Shown here: piece by piece, positions 30,233 to 43,783 of the stretch
Numbering within the stretch: position 1 is the stretch's first letter
Layout: every line of letters starts with the position of its first letter
DNA from: Trichomonas vaginalis G3
Lineage: Eukaryota > Parabasalia > Trichomonadida > Trichomonadidae
Length of the DNA stretch: 64,000 nt
Direction of reading: 5' to 3'
Assembly (NCBI RefSeq): GCF_026262505.1
Contig: NC_067204.1
Coordinates: forward strand, 6,481,797-6,545,796
Program-made: the position numbers and the translations under genes
Notes under the pieces: generated by a model
The model's input: only the letters and a program-made list of their open reading frames with translations
Database searches by the model: none
What the model was told of the DNA's origin: nothing

Positions 30233-30731
30233 GGGATTTAATGCAACGCATTCGGAGCTTAATGAAATATCTTCTCCAATCCGAAAATTTGTTTTGAATT
30301 TATGGAGGCTTCATGCATAGTACTGGATCGACGGCTGCATACTCAAAGGATATTAAATTGATTAAATCTATTAAAATTATATCTCATGTCGGATGTCTAT
30401 ACCTTTCTGGTGCAACTCTTCCGTCATTCATGGTGGCGTAGTCCAGGCCAATTTTTCGGCGGTCATCTGATAATTACGCCTTAAACCAGGCGATTGGAGA
30501 TTTCAACGGTTTGAAAAAGTCGAATAATCGTTTGCTGCTTGTGCAGGGCTCGGATGGTTCATCTGAAATGCATTTTATTTTAGAGGTGTCTGGTGGTCTG
30601 GAGCGGCTATTGATTTAACAGGCCACATATTGAGCTGTCGTTGGGCGCACTCAGAATTCAGGGAGACCGGAAAAGTCTTCGGGCACTTTTGGTTTGGAGC
30701 TGAAATCCAATGAATAGAATCCTCAGGAGAT
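30233..30731 (+). pseudogene. Glycine-rich unit B6, cut off by the satellite junction
   Basis: Type B start block at about 30,240 and GPGQF block at about 30,440. The unit stops after CTCAGGAGATAA near 30,731, where the 37-bp satellite begins. The last third of the unit (the GGSSFISGY and GKTSMPSP blocks) is absent. Confidence 0.55.
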
Positions 30732-33700
30732 AAATTAATATGAAAAGAAAGAGAATTCATAAAACAATGATTAATATGAAAAGAAAGAGAATTTCAAAAA
30801 CAATATAATATGAAAGAAAGAGAATTATAAAACAATGATAAATATGAAAAGAAAGAGAATTCTATCAAACAATGATAAATATGAAAAGAAAGAATTCATA
30901 AAACAATGAAATATGAAAAGAAAGAGAATTCATAAAACAATGATTAATATGAAAAGAAAGAGAATTTCATAAAACAATGATTAATATGAAAAGAAAGAGA
31001 ATTTCCATAAAACAATGATAAATATGAAAAGAAAGAGAATTCATAAAACAATGATAATATGAAAAGAAAGAGAATTCTATCAAACAATGATAAATATGAA
31101 AAGAAAGAGAATGTCATAAAATAATGATAAATATGAAAAGAAAGAAATAAGTTTCATGTTAACATCAGCACCATGATCAACTAGAATTGGACAATTTCTA
31201 TCGACATCTTTTTGATGCAATGCTAAGAGGGCATCATCAATATTGAGAGAAATTCATAAAACAATGATAAATATGAAAAGAAAAGAATTTCATAAAACAA
31301 TGATAATATGAAAAGAAAGAGAATTAATAAAACAATGTTAAATATGAAAAGAAAGAGAATTCCAAACACATGATAAATATGAAAAGAAAGAGAATTAATA
31401 AAACAAGGATAAATATGAAAAGAAAGAGAATGTCACTAAAACAATGATTAATATGAAAAGAAAAAAAATTCATAAAGAAAAGATAAATATGAAAAAGAAA
31501 GAGAATGTCATAAAACAAGGATAAATATGAAAAGAAAGAGAATTTCATAAAACAAGATAAATATGAAAAGAAAAGAGAATTTCATAAAACAATTGATAAA
31601 TATGAAAAGAAAGAGAATTTCATAAAACAATGATAAATATGAAAAGAAAGAGAATTCCATAAAACAATGATAAATATGAAAAGAAAGAGAATTCCATAAC
31701 ACATTGATAAATATGAAAAGAAAGAGAATTTCATAAAACAATGATTAATATGAAAAGAAAGAGAATTCATAAAACAATGATTAATATGAAAAGAAAGAGA
31801 ATTTCATAAAACAATTGATTAATATGAAAAGAAAGAGAATTTCATAAAACAATGATAAATATGAAAAGAAAGAGAATTCCATAAAACAATGCTAATATAA
31901 AAGAAAGAGAATTCCATAAAACAATGATAAATATGAAAAGAAAGAGAATTCCATAACACATTGATAAATATGAAAAGAAAGAGAATTCCATAAAACAAGG
32001 ATAAATATGAAAAGAAAGAGAATTTCATAAAACAATGATAAATATGAAAAGAAAGAGAATAAGTTTCATGTTAACATCAGCACCATGATCAACTAGGAAT
32101 TGGACAATTTCTATCGACATCTTTTTGATGGCAATACTAAGGGCATTCATCAATATTGAGAGAAATTCATAAAACAATTGATAATATGAAAAGAAAGAGA
32201 ATGTTATAAAACAAGGATAAATATGAAAAGAAAGAAAATGTCATAAAGAAAAGATAATATAGAAAAGAAAGAGAATGTCATAAAACAATGATTAATATGA
32301 AAAGAAAGAGAATTCATAAAACAATGATAAATATGAAAAGAAAGAGATTCTATCAAACAATGATAAATATGAAAAGAAAGAGAAATTCATAAAACAATGA
32401 TAAATATGAAAAGAAAGAGAATGTAATAAAACAATGATTAATATGAAAAGAAAGAGAATTCCATAAAACAATGATAAATATGAAAAGAAATAGAATTCCA
32501 TAAAACAATGATAAATATGAAAAGAAAGAGAATTTCATAAAACAATGATTAATATGAAAAGAAAGAGAATTTCATAAAACAATGATAAATATGAAAAGAA
32601 AGAGAATAAGTTTCATGTTAACATCAGCACCATGATCAACTAGGAATTGGACAATTTCTATCGACATCTTTTTGATGGCAATACTAAGAGGGCATTCATC
32701 AATATTGAGAGAAATTCATAAAACAATGATTAATATGAAAAGAAAGAGAATGTTATAAAACAAGGATAAATATGAAAAGAAAGAAAATGTCATAAAGAAA
32801 GATAAATATGAAAAGAAAGAGAATGTCATAAAACAATGATTAATATGAAAAGAAAGAGAATTTCATAAACAAGGATAAATATGAAAAGAAAGAGAATTTC
32901 ATAAAACAATGATAAATATGAAAAGAAAGAGAAATTCATAAAACAATGATAAATATGAAAAGAAAGAGAATGTAATAAAACAATGATTAATATGAAAAGA
33001 AAGAATTCCATAAAACAATGATAAATATGAAAAGAAATAGAATTCGATACAACAATGCTAAATATGAAAAGAAAAGAATTTCATAAAACAATGCTAAATA
33101 TGAAAAGAAAGAGAATTTCATAAACAATGATAAATATGAAAAGAAAGAGAATTTCATAAAACAATGATTAATATGAAAAGAAAGAGATTCTATCAAACAA
33201 TGATAAATATGAAAAGAAATAGAATTCGATATAACAATGATTAATATGAAAAGAAAGAGAATTCTATAAAACAATGATAAATATGAAAAGAAAGAGAATT
33301 TCATAAAACAATGATTAATATGAAAAGAAAGAGAATTCTATAAAACAATGATAAATATGAAAAGAAAGAGAATTCCATAAAACAATGATAAATATGAAAA
33401 GAAAGAGAATTCCATAAAACAAGGAATAAATATGAAAAGAGAAAGAGTCATAAAATAATGATAAATAATGAAAAGAAAGAGAATAAGTTTCATGTTAACA
33501 TCAGCACCATGATCAACTAGGAATTGGACAATTTCTATCGACATCTTTTTGATGGCAATGCTAAGAGGGCATTCATCAATATTGAGAGAAATTCATAAAA
33601 CAATGATTAATATGAAAAGAAAGAGAATTTCATAAAACAATGATTAATATGAAAAGAAAGAGAATGTAATAAAACAATGTTAAATATGAAAAGAAAGAGA

Positions 33701-36700
33701 ATTCCACAACACATTGATAAATATGAAAAGAAAGAGAATTCCATAAAACAAGGATAAATATGAAAAGAAAGAGAATTTCATAAAACAATGATAAATATGA
33801 AAAGAAAGAGAATGTCATAAAACAATGATTAATATGAAAAGAAAGAGAATGTAATAAAACAATGTTAAATATGAAAAGAAAGAGAATTCCACAACACATT
33901 GATAAATATGAAAAGAAAGAGAATTCCATAAAACAAGGATAAATATGAAAAGAAAGAGAATGTCATAAAATAATGATAAATATGAAAAGAAAGAGAATAA
34001 GTTTCATGTTAACATCAGCACCATGATCAACTAGGAATTGGACAATTTCTATCGACATCTTTTTGATGGCAATACTAAGAGGGCATTCATCAATATTGAG
34101 AGAAATTCATAAAACAATGATAAATATGAAAAGAAAGAGAATGTCATAAAACAATGATTAATATGAAAAGAAAGAGAATGTAATAAAACAATGATAAATA
34201 TGAAAAGAAAGAGATTCTATCAAACAATGATAAATATGAAAAGAAAGAGAATTTCATAAAACAATGATTAATATGAAAAGAAATAGAATGTAATAAAACA
34301 ATGATTAATATGAAAAGAAAGAGAATTCCATAAAACAATGATTAATATGAAAAGAAAGAGAATTTCATAAAACAATGCTAAATATGAAAAGAAAGAGAAT
34401 TTCATAAAACAATGATTAATATGAAAAGAAATAGAATGTAATAAAACAATGTTAAATATGAAAAGAAAGAGAATTCCACAACACATTGATAAATATGAAA
34501 AGAAAGAGAATTCCATAAAACAAGGATAAATATGAAAAGAAAGAGAATGTCATAAAATAATGCTAAATATGAAAAGAAACAGAATTCCATAAAACAAGGA
34601 TAAATATGAAAAGAAAGAGAATTTCATAAAACAATGATAAATATGAAAAGAAATAGAATAAGTTTCATGTTAACATCAGCACCATGATCAACTAGGAATT
34701 GGACAATTTCTATCGACATCTTTTTGATGGCAATGCTAAGAGGGCATTCATCAATATTGAGAGAAATCCATAAAACAATGATAAATATGAAAAGAAAGAG
34801 AATTTTATCAAACAATGATTAATATGAAAAGAAAGAGAATTTCATAAAACAATGATAAATATGAAAAGAAAGACAATTATATAAAACAATGATAAATATG
34901 AAAAGAAATAGAATGTAATAAAACAATGATTAATATGAAAAGAAAGAGAATTCCATAAAACAATGATAAATATGAAAAGAAAGAGAATTTCATAAAACAA
35001 TGCTAAATATGAAAAGAAGAGAATTTTATCAAACAATGATAAATATGAAAAGAAAGACATTATATAAAACAATGATAAATATGAAAAGAAAGAGAATTCT
35101 ATAAAACAATGATAAATATGAAAAGAAATAGAATTCGATACAACAATGCTAAATATGAAAAGAAAGAGAATTTCATAAAACAATGATAAATATGAAAAGA
35201 AAGAGAATTTCATAAAAATGATAAATATGAAAAGAAAGAGAATTTCATAAAACAATGATTAATATGAAAAGAAAGAGAATTCTATAAAACAATGATAAAT
35301 ATGAAAAGAAAGAGAATTCCACAACACATTGATAAATATGAAAAGAAAGAGAATTCCATAAAACAAGATAAATATGAAAAGAAAGAGAATGTCATAAAAT
35401 AATGATAAATATGAAAAGAAAGAGAATAAGTTTCATGTTAACATCAGCACCATGATCAACTAGGAATTGGAGAATTTCTATCGACTTCACTTCGACTGCA
35501 ATACTAAGAGGGCATTCAACAATATTGAGAGAAATTCATAAAACAATGATAAATATGAAAAGAAAGAGAATGTAATAAAACAATGATAAATATGAAAAGA
35601 AAGAGAATTTCATAAAACAATGATTAATATGAAAAGAAAGAGAATTCCATAAAACAATGATAAATATGAAAAGAAAGAGATTCTATCAAACAATGATAAA
35701 TATGAAAAGAAAGAGAATTTCCTAAAACAATGATTAATATGAAAAGAAAGAGAAATTCATAAAACAATGATTAATATGAAAAGAAAGAGAATTCCATAAA
35801 ACAATGATAAATATGAAAAGAAATAGAATTCGATACAATAATGCTAAATATGAAAAGAAAGAGAATTTCATAAAACAATGATAAATATGAAAAGAAAGAG
35901 AATGTCATAAAACAATGATAAATATGAAAAGAAAGAGAATGTAATAAAACAATGTTAAATATGAAAAGAAAGAGAATTCCACAACACATTGATAAATATG
36001 AAAAGAAAGAGAATTCCATAAAACAAGGATAAATATGAAAAGAAAGAGAATGTCATAAAATAATGATAAATATGAAAAGAAAGAGAATAAGTTTCATGTT
36101 AACATCAGCACCATGATCAACTAGGAATTGGACAATTTCTATCGACATCTTTTTGATGGCAATGCTAAGAGGGCATTCATCAATATTGAGAGAAATTCAT
36201 AAAACAATGATAAATATGAAAAGAAAGAGAATGTCATAAAACAATGATTAATATGAAAAGAAAGAGAATGTCATAAAACAATGATAAATATGAAAAGAAA
36301 GAAAATGTCATAAAGTAAAGATAAATATGAAAAGAAAGAGAATGTCATAAAACAATGATTAATATGAAAAGAAAGAGAATTCTATAAAACAATGATAAAT
36401 ATGAAAAGAAAGAGAATGTAATAAAACAATGATAAATATGAAAAGAAAGAGAATTCTATAAAACAATGATTAATATGAAAAGAAAGAGAATTTTATCAAA
36501 CAGTGATAAATATGAAAAGAAAGAGAATGTAATAAAACAATGATAAATATGAAAAGAAATAGAATTCGATACAATAATGCTAAATATGAAAAGAAAGAGA
36601 ATTTCATAAAACAATGATAAATATGAAAAGAAAGAGAATTTCATAAAACAATGATTAATATGAAAAGAAATAGAATGTAATAAAACAATGTTAAATATGA

Positions 36701-36823
36701 AAAGAAAGAGAATTCCACAACACATTGATAAATATGAAAAGAAAGAGAATTCATAAAACAAGGATAAATATGAAAAGAAAGAGAATGTCATAAAATAATG
36801 ATAAATATGAAAAGAAAGAGAAT

Positions 36824-39800
36824 AAGTTTCATGTTAACATCAGCACCATGATCAACTAGGAATTGGACAATTTCTATCGACATCTTTTTGATGGCAATAC
36901 TAAGAGGGCATTCATCAATATTGAGAGAAATTCATAAAACAATGATAAATATGAAAGAAAGAGAATGTCATAAAACAATGATTAATATGAAAAGAAAGAG
37001 AATGTAATAAAAGAATGATTAATATGAAAAGAAAGAGAATGTCATAAAACAATGATTAATATGAAAAGAAAGAGAATTTATCAAACAATGATAAATATGA
37101 AAAGAAAGAGAATTCCATAAAACAATGATAAAATGAAAAGAAAGAGAATTTCATAAAACAATGATTAATATGAAAAGAAAGAGAATGTAATAAACAATGT
37201 TAAATATGAAAAGAAAGAGAATTCCACAACACATTGATAAATATGAAAAGAAAGAGAATTTCATAAAACAATGATTAATATGAAAAGAAATAGAATGTAA
37301 TAAAACAATGTTAAATATGAAAAGAAAGAGAATTCCACAACACATTGATAAATATGAAAAGAAAGAGAATTCCATAAAACAAGGATAAATATGAAAAGAA
37401 AGAGAATTCTATAAAACAATGATAAATATGAAAAGAAAGAGAATGTAATAAAACAATGATAAATATGAAAAGAAAGAGAATTCTATAAAACAATGATTAA
37501 TATGAAAAGAAAGAGAATTTTATCAAACAGTGATAAATATGAAAAGAAAGAGAATGTAATAAAACAATGATAAATATGAAAAGAAATAGAATTCGATACA
37601 ATAATGCTAAATATGAAAAGAAAGAGAATTTCATAAAACAATGATAAATATGAAAAGAAAGAGAATTTCATAAAACAATGATTAATATGAAAAGAAATAG
37701 AATGTAATAAAAAATGTTAAATATGAAAAGAAAGAGAATTCCAACAACACATTGATAAATATGAAAAGAAAGAGAATTCCATAAAACAAGGATAAATATG
37801 AAAAGAAAGAGAATGTCATAAAATAATGATAAATATGAAAAGAAAGAGAATAAGTTTCATGTTAACATCAGCACCATGATCAACTAGGAATTGGACAATT
37901 TCTATCGACATCTTTTTGATGGCAATGCTAAGAGGGCATTCATCAATATTGAGAGAAATTCATAAAACAATGATAAATATGAAAAGAAAGAGAATGTCAT
38001 AAAACAATGATTAATATGAAAAGAAAGAGAATGTAATAAAAGAATGATTAATATGAAAAGAAAGAGAATGTCATAAAACAATGATTAATATGAAAAGAAA
38101 GAGAATTTTATCAAACAATGATAAATATGAAAAGAAAGAGAATTTCATAAAACAATGATAAATATGAAAAGAAATAGAATGTAATAAAACAATGATTAAT
38201 ATGAAAAGAAAGAGAATTTCATAAAACAATGCTAAATATGAAAAGAAAGAGAATTCTATAAAACAGTGATAAATATGAAAAGAAAGAGAATGTAATAAAA
38301 CAATGATAAATATGAAAAGAAAGACAATTATATAAAACAATGATTAATATGAAAAGAAAGAGAATTCTATAAAACAATGTTAAATATGAAAAGAAAGAGA
38401 ATTTTATCAAACAATGATAAATATGAAAAGAAATGGAATTCGATACAACAATGCTAAATATGAAAAGAAAGAGAATTTCATAAAACAATGATAAATATGA
38501 AAAGAAAGAGAATTTCATAAAACAATGTTAAATATGAAAAGAAAGAGAATTCCATAAAACAAGGATAAATATGAAAAGAAAGAGAATGTCATAAAATAAT
38601 GATAAATATGAAAAGAAGAGAATAAGTTCATGTTAACATCAGCACCATGATCAACTAGGAATTGGAGAATTTCTATCGACTTCACTTCGACTGCAATACT
38701 AAGAGGGCATTCATCAATATTGAGAGAAATTCATAAAACAATGATAAATATGAAAAGAAAGAGAATGTAATAAAACAATGATAAATATGAAAAGAAAGAG
38801 AATTTTATCAAACAATGATTAATATGAAAAGAAAGAGAATTCTATAAAACAATGATTAATATGAAAAGAAAGAGAATTCCATAAAACAATGATTAATATG
38901 AAAAGAAATAGAATGTAATAAAACAATGATTAATATGAAAAGAAAGAGAATTCCATAAAACAGTGATAAATATGAAAAGAAAGAGAATTTCATAAAACAG
39001 TGATAAATATGAAAAGAAAGACAATTATATAAAACAATGATAAATATGAAAAGAAAGAGAATGTAATAAAACAATGATAAATATGAAAAGAAATAGAATT
39101 CGATACAACAATGCTAAATATGAAAAGAAAGAGAATTTCATAAAACAATGATAAATATGAAAAGAAAGAGAATTTCATAAAACAATGATAAATATGAAAA
39201 GAAAGAGAATTCTATAAAACAATGATAAATATGAAAAGAAAGAGAATTTCATAAAACAATGATTAATATGAAAAGAAAGAGAATTCTATAAAACAGTGAT
39301 AAATATGAAAAGAAAGAGAATGTAATAAAACAATGATAAATATGAAAAGAAAGAGAATTCCATAAAACAATGATTAATATGAAAAGAAAGAGAATTCTAT
39401 AAAACAATGTTAAATATGAAAAGAAAGAGAATTTTATCAAACAATGTTAAATATGAAAAGAAAGAGAATTCCATAAAACAAGGATAAATATGAAAAGAAA
39501 GAGAATGTCATAAAATAATGATAAATATGAAAAGAAAGAGAATAAGTTTCATGTTAACATCAGCACCATGATCAACTAGGAATTGGAGAATTTCTATCGA
39601 CTTCACTTCGACTGCAATACTAAGAGGGCATTCATCAATATTGAGAGAAATCCATAAAACAATGATTAATATGAAAAGAAATATTATTATATAAAACAAT
39701 GATTAATATGAAAAGAAAGAGAATTTCATAAAACAATGATTAATATGAAAAGAAATAGAATGTAATAAAACAATGTTAAATATGAAAAGAAAGAGAATTC

Positions 39801-39909
39801 CACAACACATTGATAAATATGAAAAGAAAGAGAATTCCATAAAACAAGGATAAATATGAAAAGAAAGAGAATGTCATAAAATAATGATAAATATGAAAAG
39901 AAAGAGAAT
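36824..39909. repeat. Higher-order repeat, copy 1 (about 3.09 kb)
   Basis: Carries modules in the order K, K, V, V. The same order and spacing recur from 39,910: each module has a partner 3,086, 3,090, 3,087 and 3,075 bp further on. The pattern of 37-bp unit variants also matches, for example the rare GTAATAAAAGAATG unit after the second K module. Confidence 0.85.
39544..39651 (-). pseudogene. Representative ankyrin module, V class
   Basis: A clean example of the module that recurs 38 times. On the minus strand it encodes NIDECPLSIAVEVKSIEI then LQFLVDHGADVNMK, one ankyrin repeat of about 33 residues. The usual features are there: a TPLH-like PLSI, the EI(V/L)xxLVxxGADVN helix-loop, and the final loop. 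Ankyrin proteins are a very large family in trichomonads. The module is about 108 bp and is followed directly by satellite units, so it is a captured gene fragment and not a working gene. In the K class the middle reads AIKKMSIEIVQFL. Confidence 0.8.
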
Positions 39910-42801
39910 AAGTTTCATGTTAACATCAGCACCATGATCAACTAGGAATTGGACAATTTCTATCGACATCTTTTTGATGGCAATACTAAGAGGGCATTCA
40001 TCAATATTGAGAGAAATTCATAAAACAATGATAAATATGAAAAGAAAGAGAATGTCATAAAACAATGATTAATATGAAAAGAAAGAGAATGTAATAAAAG
40101 AATGATTAATATGAAAAGAAAGAGAATGTCATAAAACAATGATTAATATGAAAAGAAAGAGAATTTTATCAAACAATGATAAATATGAAAAGAAAGAGAA
40201 TTCCATAAAACAATGATAAATATGAAAAGAAAGAGAATTTCATAAAACAATGATTAATATGAAAAGAAAGAGAATGTAATAAAACAATGTTAAATATGAA
40301 AAGAAAGAGAATTCCACAACACATTGATAAATATGAAAAGAAAGAGAATTTCATAAAACAATGATTAATATGAAAAGAAATAGAATGTAATAAAACAATG
40401 TTAAATATGAAAAGAAAGAGAATTCCACAACACATTGATAAATATGAAAAGAAAGAGAATTCCATAAAACAAGGATAAATATGAAAAGAAAGAGAATTCT
40501 ATAAAACAATGATAAATATGAAAAGAAAGAGAATGTAATAAAACAATGATAAATATGAAAAGAAAGAGAATTCTATAAAAAATGATTAATATGAAAAGAA
40601 AGAGAATTTTATCAAACAGTGATAAATATGAAAAGAAAGAGAATGTAATAAAACAATGATAAATATGAAAAGAAAGAGAATTCGAATACAATAATGCTAA
40701 ATATGAAAAGAAAGAGAATTTCATAAAACAATGATAAATATGAAAAGAAAGAGAATTTCATAAAACAATGATTATATGAAAAGAAATAGAATGTAATAAA
40801 CAATGTTAAATATAAATGAAAGAAAGAGAATTCCACAACACATTGATAAATATGAAAAGAAAGAGAATTCCATAAAACAAGGATAAATATAAAAGAAAGA
40901 GAATGTCATAAAATAATGATAAATATGAAAAGAAAGAGAATAAGTTTCATGTTACATCAGCACCATGATCAACTAGGAATTGGACAATTTCTATCGACAT
41001 CTTTTTGATGGCAATGCTAAGAGGGCATTCATCAATATTGAGAGAAATTCATAAAACAATGATAAATATGAAAAGAAAGAGAATGTCATAAAACAATGAT
41101 TAATATGAATAAGAAAGAGAATGTAATAAAAGAATGATTAATATGAAAAGAAAGAGAATGTCATAAAACAATGATTAATATGAAAAGAAAGAGAATTTTA
41201 TCAAACAATGATAAATATGAAAAGAAAGAGAATTTCATAAAACAATGATAAATATGAAAAGAAATAGAATGTAATAAAACAATGATTAATATGAAAAGAA
41301 AGAGAATTTCATAAAACAATGCTAAATATGAAAAGAAAGAGAATTCTATAAAACAGTGATAAATATGAAAAGAAAGAGAATGTAATAAAACAATGATAAA
41401 TATGAAAGAAAGACAATTATATAAAAACAATGATTAATATGAAAAGAAAGAGAATTCTATAAAACAATGTTAAATATGAAAAGAAAGAGAATTTTATCAA
41501 ACAATGATAAATATGAAAAGAAATAGAATTCGATACAACAATGCTTAAATATGAAAGAAAGAGAATTTCATAAAACAATGATAAATATGAAAAGAAAGAG
41601 AATTTTCATAAAACAATGTTAATATGAAAAGAGAGAATTCCATAAAACAAGGATAAATATGAAAAAAAGAGAATGTCATAAAATAATGATAAATATGAAA
41701 AGAAAGAGATAAGTTTCATGTTAACATCAGCACCATGATCAATAGGAATTGGAGAATTTCTATCGACTTCACTTCGACTGCAATACTAAGAGGGCATTCA
41801 TCAATATTGAGAGAAATTCATAAAACAATGATAAATATGAAAAGAAAGAGAATGTAATAAAACAATGATAAATATGAAAAGAAAGAGAATTTTATCAAAC
41901 AATGATTAATATGAAAAGAAAGAGAATTCTATAAAACAATGATTAATATGAAAAGAAAGAGAATTCCATAAACAATGATTAATATGAAAAGAAATAGAAT
42001 GTAATAAACAATGATTAATATGAAAAGAAAGAGAATTCCATAAAACAGTGATAAATATGAAAAGAAGAGAATTTCATAAAACAGTGATAAATATGAAAAG
42101 AAAGACAATTATATAAAACAATGATAAATATGAAAAGAAGAGAATGTAATAAAACAATGATAAATATGAAAAGAAATAGAATTCGATACAACAATGCTAA
42201 ATATGAAAAGAAAGAGAATTTCATAAAACAATGATAAATATGAAAAGAAAGAGAATTTCATAAAACAATGATAAATATGAAAGAAAGAGAATTCTATAAA
42301 ACAATGATAAATATGAAAGAAAGAGAATTTCATAAAAATGATTAATATGAAAGAAAGAGAATTCTATAAAACAGTGATAAATATGAAAAGAAAGAGAATG
42401 TAATAAACAATGATAAATATGAAAAGAAAGAGAATTCCATAAAACAATGATTAATATGAAAAGAAAGAGAATTCTATAAAACAATGTTAAATATGAAAGA
42501 AAGAGAATTTTATCAAACAATGTTAAATATGAAAGAAAGAGAATTCCATAAAACAAGGATAAATATGAAAAAGAAAGAAATGTCATAAATAATGATAAAT
42601 ATTGAAAAGAAAGAGAATAAGTTTCATGTTAACATCAGCACCATGATCAACTAGGAATTGGAGAATTTCTATCGACTTCACTTCGACTGCAATACTAAGA
42701 GGGCATTCATCAATATTGAGAGAAATCCATAAAACAATGATAAATATGAAAAGAAAGAGAATGTCATAAAACAATGATTAATATGAAAAGAAAGAGAATT
42801 T
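39910..42801. repeat. Higher-order repeat, copy 2, ended by a transposon
   Basis: Second copy of the K, K, V, V block, with more small indels than copy 1, mainly from about 40,750 onward. The inserted transposon interrupts it at 42,802, about 75 bp past the end of its last V module. Confidence 0.8.
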
Positions 42802-43783
42802 GAGAAAAAAACATAGCACACATTTGCACACATTTTGACACTTTTTCTGACAAGCATCATTCAAATTTGAAGAAAAACCTCTAAATTTCATTCAAATTTC
42901 TGTCAAAATGTGTGCAAAATTGAAATAGGCACACATTTTGACATACGATTATTTATATACGTTATTTTAATGGTTTCAGAGAAATCTTCGTTACACATTA
43001 TTGAAGATTACTCAATATTTAAGTGAATGACTCACTACCACCTGTTTAGAAAAATGGTAGCATAAAATCCAAATGTCACATATATTATTTCTTATTTCAT
43101 ACAAATAAACTTACAATTATAACCTCAACTTGTTTGCAAAGCAGAAACTCAATATAAGCAATCGATCAGTAGTGTATTTAAAAGTCGAATTTAAATTTAA
43201 AAATTTATAATCTTATTTCGGAACCAAATAGTATAAATTTAGGACAAAAAGCTACGTGGTGTTGATAACAACTATTAAAATTCAAATATTACTACCATGA
43301 ACAATACAATGGCTCATATTGATAATTGATAAACGTGCATATAAATTGCATATATCATCAATGTCATTAAGTAAAATACATGTATATAAATAGATTAGAA
43401 ATATTTTTCGGTTAGAATTAAAATCTATGTAATAAAAAATAAGTTATAAAAATAAATACCGAATTTTTATTTGTAATATAAACTGCTACAATATGCTAGT
43501 GTATACAAATGTATTTGTCGTATTGATTTGAAAGATCTTCAACATGGTTCAGATCTAAATTTGAAACTCGTAAAATAAAGCGAATCTTTATTTATAATAT
43601 AAACTGCTACAATATGCTAGTGTGTACAAATGTATTTGTCGTATTGATTTGAAAGATCTTCAACATGGTTCAGATCTAAATTTGAAACTCGTAAAATAAA
43701 GCGAATCTTTATTTATAATATAAACTGCTACAATATGCTAGTGTGTACAAATGTGTTTGTACAAATGTATAACTCTTTGTCAA
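42802..43783 (+). repeat. Transposon left terminal inverted repeat
   Basis: A 982-bp arm. The outer 170 bp is dense in the motif CACACATTTTGACA and its complement, which form nested short palindromes. The inner end carries the 121-bp tandem repeat. Confidence 0.9.
43481..43783 (+). repeat. 121-bp tandem repeat inside the left arm
   Basis: Starts of the unit AACTGCTACAATATGCTAGT are at 43,481, 43,602 and 43,723, exactly 121 bp apart; the third copy is partial. The right arm has one unit fewer. Confidence 0.9.

Larger units (their letters stand above)
18670..30731 (+). repeat. Tandem array of glycine-rich gene units, types A and B alternating
   Basis: Eleven gene-like units alternate B-A-B-A and so on. 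B units start with an ATGCAACGCATTCGG block and A units with ATGCAAACACATTCAG. Successive starts are spaced about 1,225, 1,060, 1,250, 1,050, 1,235, 1,080, 1,240, 1,055, 1,215 and 1,040 bp, so the full A+B period is about 2.28 kb. Both types share the GTCCAGGCCAATTT block (GPGQF) and a later block encoding GGSSFISGY. A downstream block encodes DGKTSMPSPHGGTETGHEGN and GYIRIT. A and B differ consistently, so they are two ancient paralogues amplified as a pair. Every unit has scattered one- or two-base indels. Confidence 0.8.
30732..42801. repeat. 37-bp satellite with ankyrin modules, left block
   Basis: A tandem array of a mostly 37-bp unit with the core ATATGAAAAGAAAGAGAAT. Variants after the core (TTCC, TTTC, GTC, GTA, TTCT, TTTTATC) and in the spacer (ATAAAT, ATTAAT, CTAAAT, TTAAAT) define unit types. 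Sixteen ankyrin-coding modules start at 31,149; 32,061; 32,608; 33,485; 33,999; 34,660; 35,428; 36,089; 36,824; 37,852; 38,624; 39,544; 39,910; 40,942; 41,711 and 42,619. The modules at 35,428, 38,624, 39,544, 41,711 and 42,619 are the V class (VEVKSIEILQFL); the rest are K class (IKKMSIEIVQFL). The plus strand is very poor in C. Minus-strand frames through the units are short and low in complexity; no gene is claimed. Confidence 0.9.
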
